From Silvibacterium bohemicum (GTDB lineage: Bacteria; Acidobacteriota; Terriglobia; Terriglobales; Acidobacteriaceae): 64,000 nucleotides of DNA. Both the position numbers and the translations under genes were made by a program. Each line of letters starts with the position of its first letter. Position 1 is the stretch's first letter. This document shows, one piece after another, positions 51,701 to 60,725 of the stretch. The stretch lies in contig NZ_LBHJ01000003.1 of the NCBI RefSeq assembly GCF_001006305.1, positions 62,001 through 126,000 of the forward strand, in the 5' to 3' direction. The notes beneath the pieces were generated by a model. The model saw nothing but the letters and a program-made list of their open reading frames with translations, had not been told where the DNA came from and made no database searches.

Positions 51701-54672
51701 TGTTGGATGGAACCGCCACCGTCTCGACCATGAATGTTGGCGCAAATGGAACGGTGGTCATTCCTGTCTCCGCCTTATCTGTGGGCACGCATTCCCTCAC
51801 AGCGGTTTATAGCGGCGATGGCAACTATCTCACCTCTACGTCTCTGGTGATCAGCCAGAAGGTTCTCCCCAACACCACGGCGATTCTCTCGTCGAGCGCC
51901 AATCCCTCGATTGCCGGAACAAACGTATCCATCACAGTTACAGTTAGCGGAGCATCGGGGACGCCGACCGGCAACGTCAATCTGAGCGATGGCGCGACGC
52001 CGCTGGCAACGTTAACGCTGGTTGGAGGTGTGGCGAATTACCAGACCACCTCTCTGGTGGTGGGCCCGCATTCGCTGACCGCCGCGTATGCGGGCGATCC
52101 CAACAATGCGGGCACCACGTCGGCCGCGTATGTGCAGACGGTCAATCAGGCAACTACGAGCACAACGGTCGGCGCGAGCGCCAATCCCGCTACCGCCGGC
52201 AGGACTATCTCGCTGATTGCCACCGTGACCGGCAATGGCGCCACGCCTGGCGGCCAGGTCAGATTTTTCAGCCAGGGAACTCAGGTGGGCACGGCGACAT
52301 TGAGCGGCGGCACGGCCAGCCTGCCCATCTCCAGCCTGGCGGTGGGATCGGACTCGATTTATGCGACCTACGTAGGAGACCCGAACGACGCGGGCAGCAC
52401 TTCGTCGACCTACGCGCTGAGCGTGGTCCAGGCTACATCGTCTGTGAACCTCACGTCGAGTCAGAACCCGAGTGTTGCCGTGCGAGCGGTTGGTTTCACA
52501 GCGACCGTGACCGGATCGGGCGTGACGCCTACCGGCAACGTGATCTTCAGCGATGGCGGAATTTCGCTGGCGACGGTCGCGTTGACTCCGGCCGGAGTGG
52601 CCAACTACGTTACATCGGGCCTTGCGCCGGGAGTGCATACGATCACCGCCGCTTACCAGGGCGATGGGAACAACACCGCATCATCGACGAGCCTGGTCCA
52701 GACTGTGACTCAGGCGGCTCCGACACTTGGCCTGACTTCCAATCTCAATCCCAGCTCGGCCGGCGCTTCGGTAACCTTCACGGCCACGCCGACGGGAGCG
52801 GCGGGAACGCCCAGCGGAAGTGTTTTGTTTAGCGATGGCAGCGCGCCCATCGGCACGGCGAGCCTGTCGCCGCAGGGAGCAGCGACCTTCAGCACTTCGA
52901 GCCTCAGCGTGGGGCAGCACACCATCACGGCCAGCTATGGCGGCGATGCCAACAATACCGGGGCAATTTCCGCACCGCTGACGCAAACCGTCCAGGAAAT
53001 GACGACCACTTCACTTGCGTCGAGCAAGAATCCCTCCATCGGAGGAACGCCGGTTACTCTCACCGCGACGGTGCTCGGAGCAAGTTCGGGCGCAATCAGC
53101 GGTTCCGTGACTTACAAGAGCGGCAACTCGGTCGTCGGTGCGGCGACGTTGAGCGCTGCCGGAGTCGCGAGCCTTACTACCTCCGCGCTTGCAGTGGGTT
53201 CAGATGCGCTCACGGCCGTCTATAGCGGGGACACCCTTCATATCGCCAGCACCTCCGCGGAATTGACCCAGACAGTTCAATCGGCCGGCACAACCACGAC
53301 GCTCGCGTCGAATCAGAATCCTTCGCTCTTCGGGCAGAACGTGACCTTTACCGCAACGGTGAGCGGCAACGGGATCGTTCCGACCGGGGCTATCACCTTT
53401 ACCGATGGCTCGACTCCGCTGGCCACCGTGAACGTCAACACCGCGGGTGTGGCCAGCTATTCGACCACTACTCTCTCGATCGGCGTTCACCAGATCGTCG
53501 CCAGCTACAGCGGCGATAGCGACGATCAGAAGAGTACATCCGCGGTGGTGAACCAGTCGGTGCAGTCGCAGACCTCTGTCGCATTGGCATCGAGCTTGAA
53601 TCCGGCGCTGGCCGCGGTTCCGGTCACCTTTACCGCGACAGTGACGAATGGGAACGGCACTGTGCCGACGGGGACGGTCACCATCAACGATGGCTCGAGC
53701 GTTCTGGCGGAGCTTACGCTGCCGGCCAACGGAACGGTATCTTTCACGACCTCGACATTGCCGGTGGGTACGCATTCCATCACCGCTGCCTATGGCGGCG
53801 ACACGGACGATGCTGCGGCTAAGTCCGGCACACTGGCGCAGGTTATCCAGGCGATTCCGACCAAGACGACGCTGGGCGCCTCGGCTGCGGCCGTGACTAC
53901 CCAGCAGCCGCTTACGCTGGTGGCCTCGGTCTTCTCCGCCGGATCGGCGCCTCTCACCGGCACGGTCACCTTCGAAAACGGGACGACGGCGATTGGCTCG
54001 GCGACGCTGACCAGCGCCGGCACTGCGACTCTCACGCCGACTCTGACGACCGGGACATATAGCATCGTTGCCGTCTACAGCGGCGATGCGAACAACGCCG
54101 TCTCGACCTCCGTTCCGGTATCTGTAACCGTCACGGAGCCGATTGACTTTCAGATGTCGCTGAACCCTCCGGCAGTGACGGTGGTGACCAAGCAATACAC
54201 GACGGTGACGCTCACCATTACCTCGACCGATGGCTTCACCGATCAGCTGGGACTGGGCTGCGGATCGTTGCCGGCCTCGATCACCTGCAATTTTTCGCAG
54301 CAGATGGTCACGCTTCCGGCCAACGGCTCGGTCACCGCGCAAGTGACCATCGACACCGCTTCTCCGCTGACTTCAGGCGGCTCGGCGAAGAACGAGATGC
54401 CGGGAGGGCCTTCGTCCACCCAGCTGGCCTGGATATTTCCCGGCGGCGCTCTCTTCGGGCTGATCTGGTGGCGAGCGCGCAAAAAATATAGCGGAATCTT
54501 CTGCACCTTGCTGCTGATTTTGCTCTCCGCTGCAGCCTTTACCGTCACCGGCTGCGGCGGATTGAACGAGAGCAGCGCGCAGCCGGGAACCTACAAGATC
54601 GAGGTGACCGCCAACGGAGTGAAAACCGGGATGGATCATGCCGTTGATGTAACGGTGACGGTCAATCAATAA
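48796..54672 (+). CDS. Giant secreted NHL-repeat and Ig-like repeat protein
   Basis: A 1958-residue surface protein. I start it at ATG 48796 because a signal sequence follows (LLGLAVLGCIGAFHAAHGQ); earlier in-frame starts give no export signal. Residues ~65-190 form a beta domain with paired Cys. About five NHL repeats come next, each with GNLYIADSxNNRIRxV-like text (a beta-propeller). Twelve Ig-like repeats of ~95 residues (Big_3_5 type) follow, each with SSxNPSxxGxxVTFTATV, PTGTV and a closing HSITAxYxGDxxNxxSTS. The end has a hydrophobic helix and a Cys in TVTGCGG, perhaps a membrane or lipid anchor. A role in adhesion or cell-surface structure is likely. It is followed directly by a beta-barrel gene. 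Confidence 0.88.
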   Translation: MSRTWLRGPGENLRLRFSRSCATDGRLSGVADAGTDGYRPEPLGLRRAFRLLGLAVLGCIGAFHAAHGQTTFLETAVGASSNPQTITVTAQATGAVSAVSVLTLGQSGLDFNPTVSGTNSCTNASFSTAGTSSCQIEITFTPKYPGVRNGAIVLTGSGGNVLATQYLTGTGQGSLGVMVPGTMQTAVGTGQWTEVNDGGSPLAADLDLPSSVAVDGAGNLYIADSAHNRIREVSAADNVISTICGTGAPGSTGDGQSAVNATLNTPRSVAIDGAGNLYIADSGNNAIREINKATGDIATIAGNGVPANLDGNAATVELNNPLGVTVDAAGDVYIADTSDQRILTVAPSSNNAVTIAGDGVAGFAGDGGAAKLAELNLPYAVAFDSLENIYIPDSGNNCVRVDYVTGAEAGKIETFAGSCHTGTGSFSGDGGAPANANLFAPSAVAIDAAGNLYIGDTQNNRIRKVTTVNSQLVINTVAGTGIGIYGGDGGSATAAEIFGPYGVTLDGQGDLFIADYFDHRIREVQSGTVTLTFDSLREDQVSPAQIQAIENDGNAAMTLTAITPDSNAQIGTTTNACSTTASVIIDGTCNVAAEFAPTEVGSPITGNIDLGVTGNPANGPLDIQVSGDALALNSTTTALMAEPNPANFGAQVTLSATVTTGTGTLGGSVNFKDGTAILGTVNLTVPSSPGTTGTASFTTSALTVGTHSLTAVYNGDDGVHSASTSPAVSEDIQEQTSVAVTSGENPSVSGDSVTFTATVSATPDGGAAPTGTVNFLSGGAMIGTGTLSGNAASFTYSGLTTGTHSITAAYVGDSDNAGSTSPQLSQVVKAITSTSVQSSENPASFGDSVRFTATVSNGSATPTGIVTFTDAANGNALLGSSSLINVGSSFTASLSSSALSVASHSIVATYSGDANDVASASTGLAETVQKASTTTSLSSSLTPSASGQSVSFTVTVHGGTTAPTGTVSLLDGTATVSTMNVGANGTVVIPVSALSVGTHSLTAVYSGDGNYLTSTSLVISQKVLPNTTAILSSSANPSIAGTNVSITVTVSGASGTPTGNVNLSDGATPLATLTLVGGVANYQTTSLVVGPHSLTAAYAGDPNNAGTTSAAYVQTVNQATTSTTVGASANPATAGRTISLIATVTGNGATPGGQVRFFSQGTQVGTATLSGGTASLPISSLAVGSDSIYATYVGDPNDAGSTSSTYALSVVQATSSVNLTSSQNPSVAVRAVGFTATVTGSGVTPTGNVIFSDGGISLATVALTPAGVANYVTSGLAPGVHTITAAYQGDGNNTASSTSLVQTVTQAAPTLGLTSNLNPSSAGASVTFTATPTGAAGTPSGSVLFSDGSAPIGTASLSPQGAATFSTSSLSVGQHTITASYGGDANNTGAISAPLTQTVQEMTTTSLASSKNPSIGGTPVTLTATVLGASSGAISGSVTYKSGNSVVGAATLSAAGVASLTTSALAVGSDALTAVYSGDTLHIASTSAELTQTVQSAGTTTTLASNQNPSLFGQNVTFTATVSGNGIVPTGAITFTDGSTPLATVNVNTAGVASYSTTTLSIGVHQIVASYSGDSDDQKSTSAVVNQSVQSQTSVALASSLNPALAAVPVTFTATVTNGNGTVPTGTVTINDGSSVLAELTLPANGTVSFTTSTLPVGTHSITAAYGGDTDDAAAKSGTLAQVIQAIPTKTTLGASAAAVTTQQPLTLVASVFSAGSAPLTGTVTFENGTTAIGSATLTSAGTATLTPTLTTGTYSIVAVYSGDANNAVSTSVPVSVTVTEPIDFQMSLNPPAVTVVTKQYTTVTLTITSTDGFTDQLGLGCGSLPASITCNFSQQMVTLPANGSVTAQVTIDTASPLTSGGSAKNEMPGGPSSTQLAWIFPGGALFGLIWWRARKKYSGIFCTLLLILLSAAAFTVTGCGGLNESSAQPGTYKIEVTANGVKTGMDHAVDVTVTVNQ

Positions 54673-54678
54673 GTGCAG

Positions 54679-55275
54679 ATGAAATTCCTCAAGTTATTCG
54701 CTCCAGTTCGCCGTGCAATTCTGTTTGCCTGCTTGACTGCGGGGCTGGCCACGGCCGGCTTCGCGCAAGTGGCGCCTTCCAGCTATGGCGGAAATCAGAC
54801 CTTCGCCGTGGGCGGAATGGTCTCCGGCTTTCATCTCGACTACGGCAAACGCTACCTTGGCGGTGCCGGGGTCTATGTCGATGGCGATCTCAACGATCAT
54901 TGGGGCCTGGAGGGCGAGGCCAACTGGATCTGGCTGCATCAGTTCGCCGACACGCATTTCTCCACCTACCTGGGCGGGCCGCGCCGAAACTTCAATGTCA
55001 ACGGCAACCTGCGGCCATACGTCAAAGGACTTGGCGGCGGAGGACTCTTCAATTTCCCCTACAACTACGCGCGCGGCAGCTACTTCGTCCTCGCCGCCGG
55101 CGGGGGATTGGATTATCACGCGGCCCGGCGCATTCGCCTGCGTCTGGTCGACTTCGAATACGAATACTGGCCGCAATTCAGCTTCGGAGCCATCAAGCCC
55201 TACGGCGTGACCTTCGGCGTGGAGTATCAGCTCTTCGGATGCGCCAGCTGCGAGCCCCGGCGCCTGGGCAAATAA
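54679..55275 (+). CDS. Outer-membrane beta-barrel protein
   Basis: A 198-residue protein with a signal peptide (RAILFACLTAGLATAGFAQ). The mature part alternates hydrophobic and polar residues and is rich in Gly and aromatic residues (FAVGGMVSGFHLDYG, YVKGLGGGGLFNFPY, FSFGAIKPYGVTFGVEYQLF), as in small eight-stranded OmpA/OmpX-type barrels. The end has two Cys (CASCEPRR). Its start lies within 7 bp of the giant Ig gene stop (a GTG at 54673 is the alternative), so the two are probably one operon, and the barrel may help anchor or export the giant protein. Confidence 0.78.
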   Translation: MKFLKLFAPVRRAILFACLTAGLATAGFAQVAPSSYGGNQTFAVGGMVSGFHLDYGKRYLGGAGVYVDGDLNDHWGLEGEANWIWLHQFADTHFSTYLGGPRRNFNVNGNLRPYVKGLGGGGLFNFPYNYARGSYFVLAAGGGLDYHAARRIRLRLVDFEYEYWPQFSFGAIKPYGVTFGVEYQLFGCASCEPRRLGK

Positions 55276-55431
55276 CAGACCCGGACAGGTAGACCCAATC
55301 CTCTCGAAATTCCTGGAGAACACGCGCTCGCACGCCACGAGCGGCTGGGGAATATCTTCGCGCGGCGTCGTGTTCTACCTGCAACGGCTATGAGTGTGGG
55401 CGCTCTGCAGCAGAGCGGAACTGAGGTTCTG

Positions 55432-55458
55432 GTGGCTGGGCGAGACTCGAATCTCCCA
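55432..55458 (-). other. Possible tRNA 3'-end remnant
   Basis: On the minus strand the bases read GATTCGAGTCTCGCCC followed by AGCCACCA, which looks like the T-arm, acceptor end and CCA of a tRNA. The matching 5' acceptor strand (GGCTGGG) and the other arms are absent upstream. It could be an attachment-site trace or a chance likeness. It sits in the spacer before the glycosyltransferase gene. Confidence 0.25.
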
Positions 55459-55483
55459 TAGCTCATACCGCGCAGGAGAGATT

Positions 55484-56797
55484 TTGAGCCATATTCTTAT
55501 TTGTGCGCACTCGAACCCCGGTCATGTCACTCCAACATTGGCGGTCGGGGCCTATCTGGCGAAACAGGGTCACAAGGTCACATTTCATGCCGGGGAGCTA
55601 TTTCGGCAAAAGGTGGAGAAGGCAGGCCTTCTGTTTGTGCCGACCATCGGAAAGGCCGATTTCGACTACCAAAGCTCATTCATCCCTGAAGGGCAGGAAA
55701 ATCTGACGACTTTGGAGCTGACCAACTACGCTCTGAAGAAGACCATCATCGAAGCTCTTCCCGATCTGGATCGCGGTCTGCAGCAGATTCTCGAAGAGAG
55801 TTCAGTGGATGTGATCCTGACCTCCTCGATGTATTTTGGAACCTTTCCCTTGCTGTTGCGATCAGGCGAAAAGCGGCCTCCGGTCATATGTTGCGGCGTC
55901 AATCCGCTCATGTTGGGGAGTGTGGATTGCGCTCCCCTTTCCCCTCCGGACAATACGCCGGGAGGACGCGAACGGATCCGCGAGATAAATCTGCAGACGC
56001 AAAAAGCATTCTGGCCGATGCAGGAGGGCCTCAACGACTCTCTCAGTGATTGTGGCGTACCGACGCTCTCGGACTTCTGGATCGACGCAATCTATAAGCT
56101 GCCTGACATGGTTCTGCAATTCAGCGGAGAAGCGTTCGAATTTCCGCGCAGCGATATGCCCTCTCATCTCCATTTTGTGGGGCCGGTGTTGCCGGAGGCG
56201 TCCGGCGATTTTAAGAAGCCTTCGTGGTGGAGTGAGTTAGACGGCTCAAAACCGGTGATCCTGGTGACTCAGGGCACTTTGGCGAATCGGAACTTGAACG
56301 ACCTGATTCAGCCGACCCTGAATGCCCTGGCGAACGACGATGTTCTGGTTATCGCCGCTACTGGCCGCCCCGACCATGACGACCTCGTTGTTCCTGCGAA
56401 TGCGAGAGTGGAATCGTTTGTGCCTTTCACCCATCTGCTGCCGAAAGTCGATCTCATGGTCACCAATGGAGGGTTCGGCGCGGTCCAGCAGTGCCTCAGC
56501 TTCGGAATTCCGATCGTCATTTCCGGGGAGACCGAAGATAAGGCATTCACCGCGGCGCGTCTGCAGTGGAGCGGAGCCGGAGTCAATCTGAAGACAGGAT
56601 TTCCAACGGTAGATCAGCTTCACACCGCGGTTCACGCCGTCCTGGCGAATAAGGGCTACCGCCAACAGGCTCGGCGACTCCAGAAGGACATTGCCCAACA
56701 CCACGCGCTGAAGGAGATTTCCCGTCATATTGACGCTGTGCTGGCCCGTGCAAGCGAAACGGCGGATGCCGCGGAAGTCCTGCAGCCCGCCTCCTGA
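55484..56797 (+). CDS. GT1-family glycosyltransferase (UGT/MGT-like)
   Basis: A 437-residue GT-B glycosyltransferase. The N-terminal half has SHILICAHSNPGHVTPTLAVG and the C-terminal half the sugar-nucleotide site: PVILVTQGTLANRN, FVPFTHLLPKVDLMVTNGGFGAVQQCLSFGIPIV (short form: DLMVTNGGFGAVQQ) and SGETEDKAFTA. This pattern resembles macrolide or zeaxanthin glucosyltransferases, which decorate lipophilic small molecules. I chose a TTG start at 55484 because AGGAG lies 6 nt before it and the upstream frame (from 55394) crosses the tRNA-like remnant. The acceptor is unknown; no biosynthetic cluster adjoins. Confidence 0.87.
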   Translation: MSHILICAHSNPGHVTPTLAVGAYLAKQGHKVTFHAGELFRQKVEKAGLLFVPTIGKADFDYQSSFIPEGQENLTTLELTNYALKKTIIEALPDLDRGLQQILEESSVDVILTSSMYFGTFPLLLRSGEKRPPVICCGVNPLMLGSVDCAPLSPPDNTPGGRERIREINLQTQKAFWPMQEGLNDSLSDCGVPTLSDFWIDAIYKLPDMVLQFSGEAFEFPRSDMPSHLHFVGPVLPEASGDFKKPSWWSELDGSKPVILVTQGTLANRNLNDLIQPTLNALANDDVLVIAATGRPDHDDLVVPANARVESFVPFTHLLPKVDLMVTNGGFGAVQQCLSFGIPIVISGETEDKAFTAARLQWSGAGVNLKTGFPTVDQLHTAVHAVLANKGYRQQARRLQKDIAQHHALKEISRHIDAVLARASETADAAEVLQPAS

Positions 56798-57022
56798 AAA
56801 AGCAATGGCCGGGGATGGTGTTCCAAACGCTTACCCGGCCGTTGATCCCGCCTGATCGACCCCTTTTCCTACGCTCTTCTCTTGGAATTCATGGATCGCC
56901 CTCCCTGTCGCAGGAGTCTTTTTCCATACAGGTTTGGCTGCTTGCGCGACAGACCCAATCATGAACACTCATCAGATTGGCTTATACGGTGCATAATTAT
57001 TCACAATTCTGCAAAAAACTGA
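56798..57022. other. Intergenic spacer after the glycosyltransferase gene
   Basis: GGCCGGG and CCCGGCC around 56810-56845 form a weak stem that may end transcription. Otherwise no feature is seen. The short open frame at 56977-57177 overlaps the promoters below and is not protein-like. Confidence 0.4.
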
Positions 57023-57052
57023 TTGACAGCCGTAGTGCAGGATACTTATGCT
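57023..57052 (+). promoter_or_regulatory. Promoter of the TonB receptor gene
   Basis: A perfect TTGACA at 57023-57028, 18-bp spacer, TATGCT at 57047-57052. A second candidate follows, TTGACG at 57061-57066 with TTAACA at 57085-57090 (18 bp). The leader would be 90-125 nt. Confidence 0.6.
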
Positions 57053-57184
57053 CCCTCCTATTGACGCTAGATTCACATCTCGCCTTAACATTTCCCGTTC
57101 CCCGCACCTCGACTCGGGAAGTCCGACAAATTTTAGAGAGAGCCCGTTCAACTCGGCCCACGCAGCCGGAGCTGTAAAAGAAAA

Positions 57185-60100
57185 ATGAAAAAGATATTCG
57201 AGTGTTTCTGTATTGCCATCCTCCCCGTTCTTCTAGGCGCGGGCGTTGCCTACTCCCAAACAGTCACAGGATCGATCAACGGTGAGGTCACCGATAACAC
57301 CGGTGCGGTCATTTCCGGCGCACAGGTCGTCGCTCACAATATCGCGACCAGCGTGGATACCCCAGCGACTTCCAACAGCAGCGGCGACTACAGCATCCGC
57401 TTCCTGCCCATCGGCCGGTATGAACTGACGGTTTCGGCAAACGGATTTGCGACGACGAAATTTCCCAGCTTCGCGCTGGAAGTCGATCAGACGGTGAAAT
57501 TGGACGCCAAGCTGCAAGTGGGACAGGCGACGACGACCACGGTTGTCGAGGGTTCGGTGGCTCCAATTCTGAACACCAATGACGCCAGCCTGGGTGTTTC
57601 GCTGACCAGCAACGAGGTCAACAACATCCCGCTGAATGGGCGCAATTTTTCGACGGTGACGCTGCTCATCCCGGGTTCGGTCACCACCAGCCCGCAGGGC
57701 CTCGTCGGCAATAACGCCATCGAGCGCAGCACGAACAATGACGATATTCCGAACATCAACGGCAACCGTGCGCAGGCCAACAACTACACCCTCGACGGCA
57801 TCGACCTGAACGAGAACGAAAACAACCTGATCGCCTACAACCCGGCTCCCGACGCGATCCAGGAGATCAAGGTCATCACTTCGAACGCCCCGGCCGAATA
57901 CGGCAACGTCAATGGCGGCGACGTGGTCAGCGTTCTAAAGAGCGGCACCAACCAGTTCCATGGTTCAGCCTACGCGTACCTGCAAAACGAGAATCTCAAC
58001 GCCAATTCCTGGCAAAACAATCACGCCGATCCGGCCATTGCCATCAATCCGTATACGCAAACGCAGTTTGGTGGCACCTTCGGCGGACCGATCAAGCGCG
58101 ACAAGCTATTTTTCTTTGCGGATTACGAGGGTGCCCGAGAGCACACGGGCGGAACGAAAACGGCCAGCGTCTTTACGCCCGCCATGCGCACCGGCGATTT
58201 TTCTCAGCTCTTGAATCCTCCTTCAGTCAACGGCACTCAGAACGCCGCGATCCAGCTCTACGATACGCAGAACAATTCTGCTCCCTACGCCAACAACCAG
58301 ATTCCGATCGTGAACCCGGTCGCGAAGTTCCTGTTCAGCAATCCCGCCCTTTATCCCCTCCCCAATGCAGCCCCTACGGATGGAGTCGCGGCTAACAACT
58401 TCCAGGGACCGAATCGTACGTTTACCGTCAACAATCAGGGCGACCTCAAGATTGAATGGGACCCGCGGCAGGCGGATAAGATCACCGGCTTCTACAGCCA
58501 GTCCGACGCCTTCGACGGCAACCAGCCGGTGCTGGATATCACCTTCCCGTCGCAGAATGTCTTCCCGACCAAGCTGGGCGGCGCAACCTGGGTGCATGTC
58601 TTCTCGCCGAGCATTGTCAACTCGGCACGGGTGGGCTTTACCCGCGTGGTCTGGAACCAGAACGTTCCCACGGACCCCAGCGGCCAGTTCGGTCTTAGCG
58701 GCAATGCCAAAGTCGGCATCGGCTTAACCACGCAGCAGTATGTGGGCTTTTCCAATCAAGGACTGGGGAACTTCAGCAACGTTGGTACGACCGCCCTTAT
58801 CGCGTCGCTCACCGACAATACCTATAGCTACGGCGACAACCTGACATGGCAGCGTGGCAAGCACCTGCTCAGCATGGGTATCGAGGCCATTCGTTACGAG
58901 AACAACTACATCACCAGTAACAACGACGGATTTCTCGGCACGTTCAACTACACCGGGGCATTCACCAGCAACCCAAACTCCGGGGCGGTAAATAACGCTG
59001 GCTATGCAGGCGCGGACTTCGTGCTCGATCGCGTATCGAGCGCTAATGTACAAGAGGCAGGAGTATTGGTGGGGCAGCGCCAGTGGCGTACGGCGGGCTT
59101 CTTCCAGGACGACTGGAAGGTACTTCCTAACCTGACCCTAAACCTCGGCATCCGTTACGAAGTGGATCAGCCTTGGTACGAGGTCAACAACAAGACCGGC
59201 AATATAGACCTGACCACCGGGACCTTCCTTTACGCGGACCGCATTCCTGCAGGCGCTCCCGCAGGCTCGCAGCTTTGCAGCAACCGCGCCTGCTATGACG
59301 CCGACTATAACCAGTGGATGCCGCGCTTCGGCTTCGCTTACCAGGCCACAGACCGCTTCGTTGTCCGTGGCGGCTATGGTGCTACCAGCTTCTTCGAAGG
59401 CAGTGCCTCCAACCAGCGTCTGACCTCGCTGCCACCATTCATCCAATCCAGTACGCGGCAGCCAGTCTCTCCCGCTGCGGCCACCCCCACGACCCCCTAC
59501 AGCCCTGGATTGCCGTACACGGTAGAAGAGGGTTTCAGCGTCAATCCCGGAGATATCAACTCAGGTGGCAGCTTCGGCGCATGGCCGAAGAATCAACGCC
59601 CCGCTTATATCCAGGAGTGGAACCTGACCACGGAGTACGCGATCAATGCCTTCACGTCCATGCAGGTCGGATACATCGGCGAGGTCGGACAGCACTTGCT
59701 CGATCCACGCAATGCCAACCAATTTCTCATTAATGGCAATCAGGCATCTGCTCCTCTTGCCGCCAATCCGCTAATTGGCAACGGGACCGTTCTGGTTACC
59801 GAGCCCGAGGCGAAGATGAATTACAACGCCTTGCAGGCGGTTGTGCGTGGCCGCGCTCATCACGGTCTCGAATACACGGTGAACTACACTTATGGCCGCT
59901 CCTTCACCAACAGCCTGGGCAACTATAACCTCAACACTCCGGGTTACAGCTATGGCGCGGAAGGCTTCCAGAACGGCTACGACAGCGCTGCCGATTATGG
60001 TCCGTCAGGCTACGACATTAAGCACAACCTGACTGCTCTTGGCGTCTATGCGCTGCCCTTCGGCCGCGGTCAGAAATTCGGTTCGAACGTAAACCGTGGT

Positions 60101-60616
60101 GTGGATGAGGTACTGGGTGGCTGGTCGCTTTCGAGCTCGCTAATTGCCTATTCTGGATTCCCGATTACTGTGACCGATCCGCAGGGAGGAAGCAACAGCA
60201 ACAGCCTGGGGCAGGAGCGTGCCAACCAATATCGTAAGCTGAAGATCGTGAACCGGAGCATCAACAACTGGTTCGGTACTGACCCATCGGCGACTCCCTG
60301 CACCACGCCGGGTGTTGACAACGGAGTCTGCGCCTACGGCGTTCCTGCCACCAACAGCTTCGGCTCGGCACGCGTCGGCACGGAGCGGACCCCGACCTTC
60401 ACCCAGGTCGACAGCTCGATCTTCAAAGACTTCCACATCGTCGAGGGACACACGATCGGTTTCCGTGCGGATGCCTTCAATGTCTTCAACATTGCCAGCT
60501 ATGGCAATCCGGACAGTGGTGTGACCGATTCGCAATTCGGCAACATCTCCAATCAAAATGGGCCTACGCGCTCGCTGGAGCGTAGACTTCAGCTTTCGCT
60601 CCATTACACTTTCTAA
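57185..60616 (+). CDS. Oar-like TonB-dependent receptor with carboxypeptidase-regulatory domain
   Basis: A 1143-residue outer-membrane protein. A signal peptide ends near AGVAYSQ. Residues ~28-110 are a carboxypeptidase-regulatory-like beta-sandwich (GSINGEVTDNTGAVISGAQV, YELTVSANGF). Residues ~130-250 form a plug (LNGRNFSTVTLLIPG, NNYTLDGIDLNENENN, GDVVSVLKSGTNQFHGSAY). The rest is the beta-barrel, ending in LQLSLHYTF with the terminal Phe needed for BAM insertion. Proteins of this type abound in Acidobacteriota; ligands are probably oligosaccharides or peptides. No TonB or ExbBD gene is adjacent. A hairpin follows the stop. Confidence 0.93.
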   Translation: MKKIFECFCIAILPVLLGAGVAYSQTVTGSINGEVTDNTGAVISGAQVVAHNIATSVDTPATSNSSGDYSIRFLPIGRYELTVSANGFATTKFPSFALEVDQTVKLDAKLQVGQATTTTVVEGSVAPILNTNDASLGVSLTSNEVNNIPLNGRNFSTVTLLIPGSVTTSPQGLVGNNAIERSTNNDDIPNINGNRAQANNYTLDGIDLNENENNLIAYNPAPDAIQEIKVITSNAPAEYGNVNGGDVVSVLKSGTNQFHGSAYAYLQNENLNANSWQNNHADPAIAINPYTQTQFGGTFGGPIKRDKLFFFADYEGAREHTGGTKTASVFTPAMRTGDFSQLLNPPSVNGTQNAAIQLYDTQNNSAPYANNQIPIVNPVAKFLFSNPALYPLPNAAPTDGVAANNFQGPNRTFTVNNQGDLKIEWDPRQADKITGFYSQSDAFDGNQPVLDITFPSQNVFPTKLGGATWVHVFSPSIVNSARVGFTRVVWNQNVPTDPSGQFGLSGNAKVGIGLTTQQYVGFSNQGLGNFSNVGTTALIASLTDNTYSYGDNLTWQRGKHLLSMGIEAIRYENNYITSNNDGFLGTFNYTGAFTSNPNSGAVNNAGYAGADFVLDRVSSANVQEAGVLVGQRQWRTAGFFQDDWKVLPNLTLNLGIRYEVDQPWYEVNNKTGNIDLTTGTFLYADRIPAGAPAGSQLCSNRACYDADYNQWMPRFGFAYQATDRFVVRGGYGATSFFEGSASNQRLTSLPPFIQSSTRQPVSPAAATPTTPYSPGLPYTVEEGFSVNPGDINSGGSFGAWPKNQRPAYIQEWNLTTEYAINAFTSMQVGYIGEVGQHLLDPRNANQFLINGNQASAPLAANPLIGNGTVLVTEPEAKMNYNALQAVVRGRAHHGLEYTVNYTYGRSFTNSLGNYNLNTPGYSYGAEGFQNGYDSAADYGPSGYDIKHNLTALGVYALPFGRGQKFGSNVNRGVDEVLGGWSLSSSLIAYSGFPITVTDPQGGSNSNSLGQERANQYRKLKIVNRSINNWFGTDPSATPCTTPGVDNGVCAYGVPATNSFGSARVGTERTPTFTQVDSSIFKDFHIVEGHTIGFRADAFNVFNIASYGNPDSGVTDSQFGNISNQNGPTRSLERRLQLSLHYTF

Positions 60617-60635
60617 CCCAACACGCAACGATTGC

Positions 60636-60662
60636 GGCGAGCCGAGACCCTCGGCTCGCCTT
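60636..60662 (+). terminator. Terminator hairpin after the TonB receptor gene
   Basis: A perfect 11-bp stem, GGCGAGCCGAG (60636-60646) with CTCGGCTCGCC (60650-60660). The T-tract is poor (TTGCGTC), so it may rely on stem strength. Confidence 0.65.
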
Positions 60663-60725
60663 GCGTCTTGATAAGTACACCCTGTTTTTCTAAAAGAGGG
60701 TTTTACCGATTGCTTTGAGGATTGT

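Noticed and set aside
53200-54342. 380-residue minus-strand open frame
   Set aside because: It mirrors the Ig-like repeats of the giant gene and has no motif of its own.
56977-57177. 66-residue open frame before the TonB receptor
   Set aside because: It overlaps two good promoter candidates, has no ribosome site and no protein-like features.
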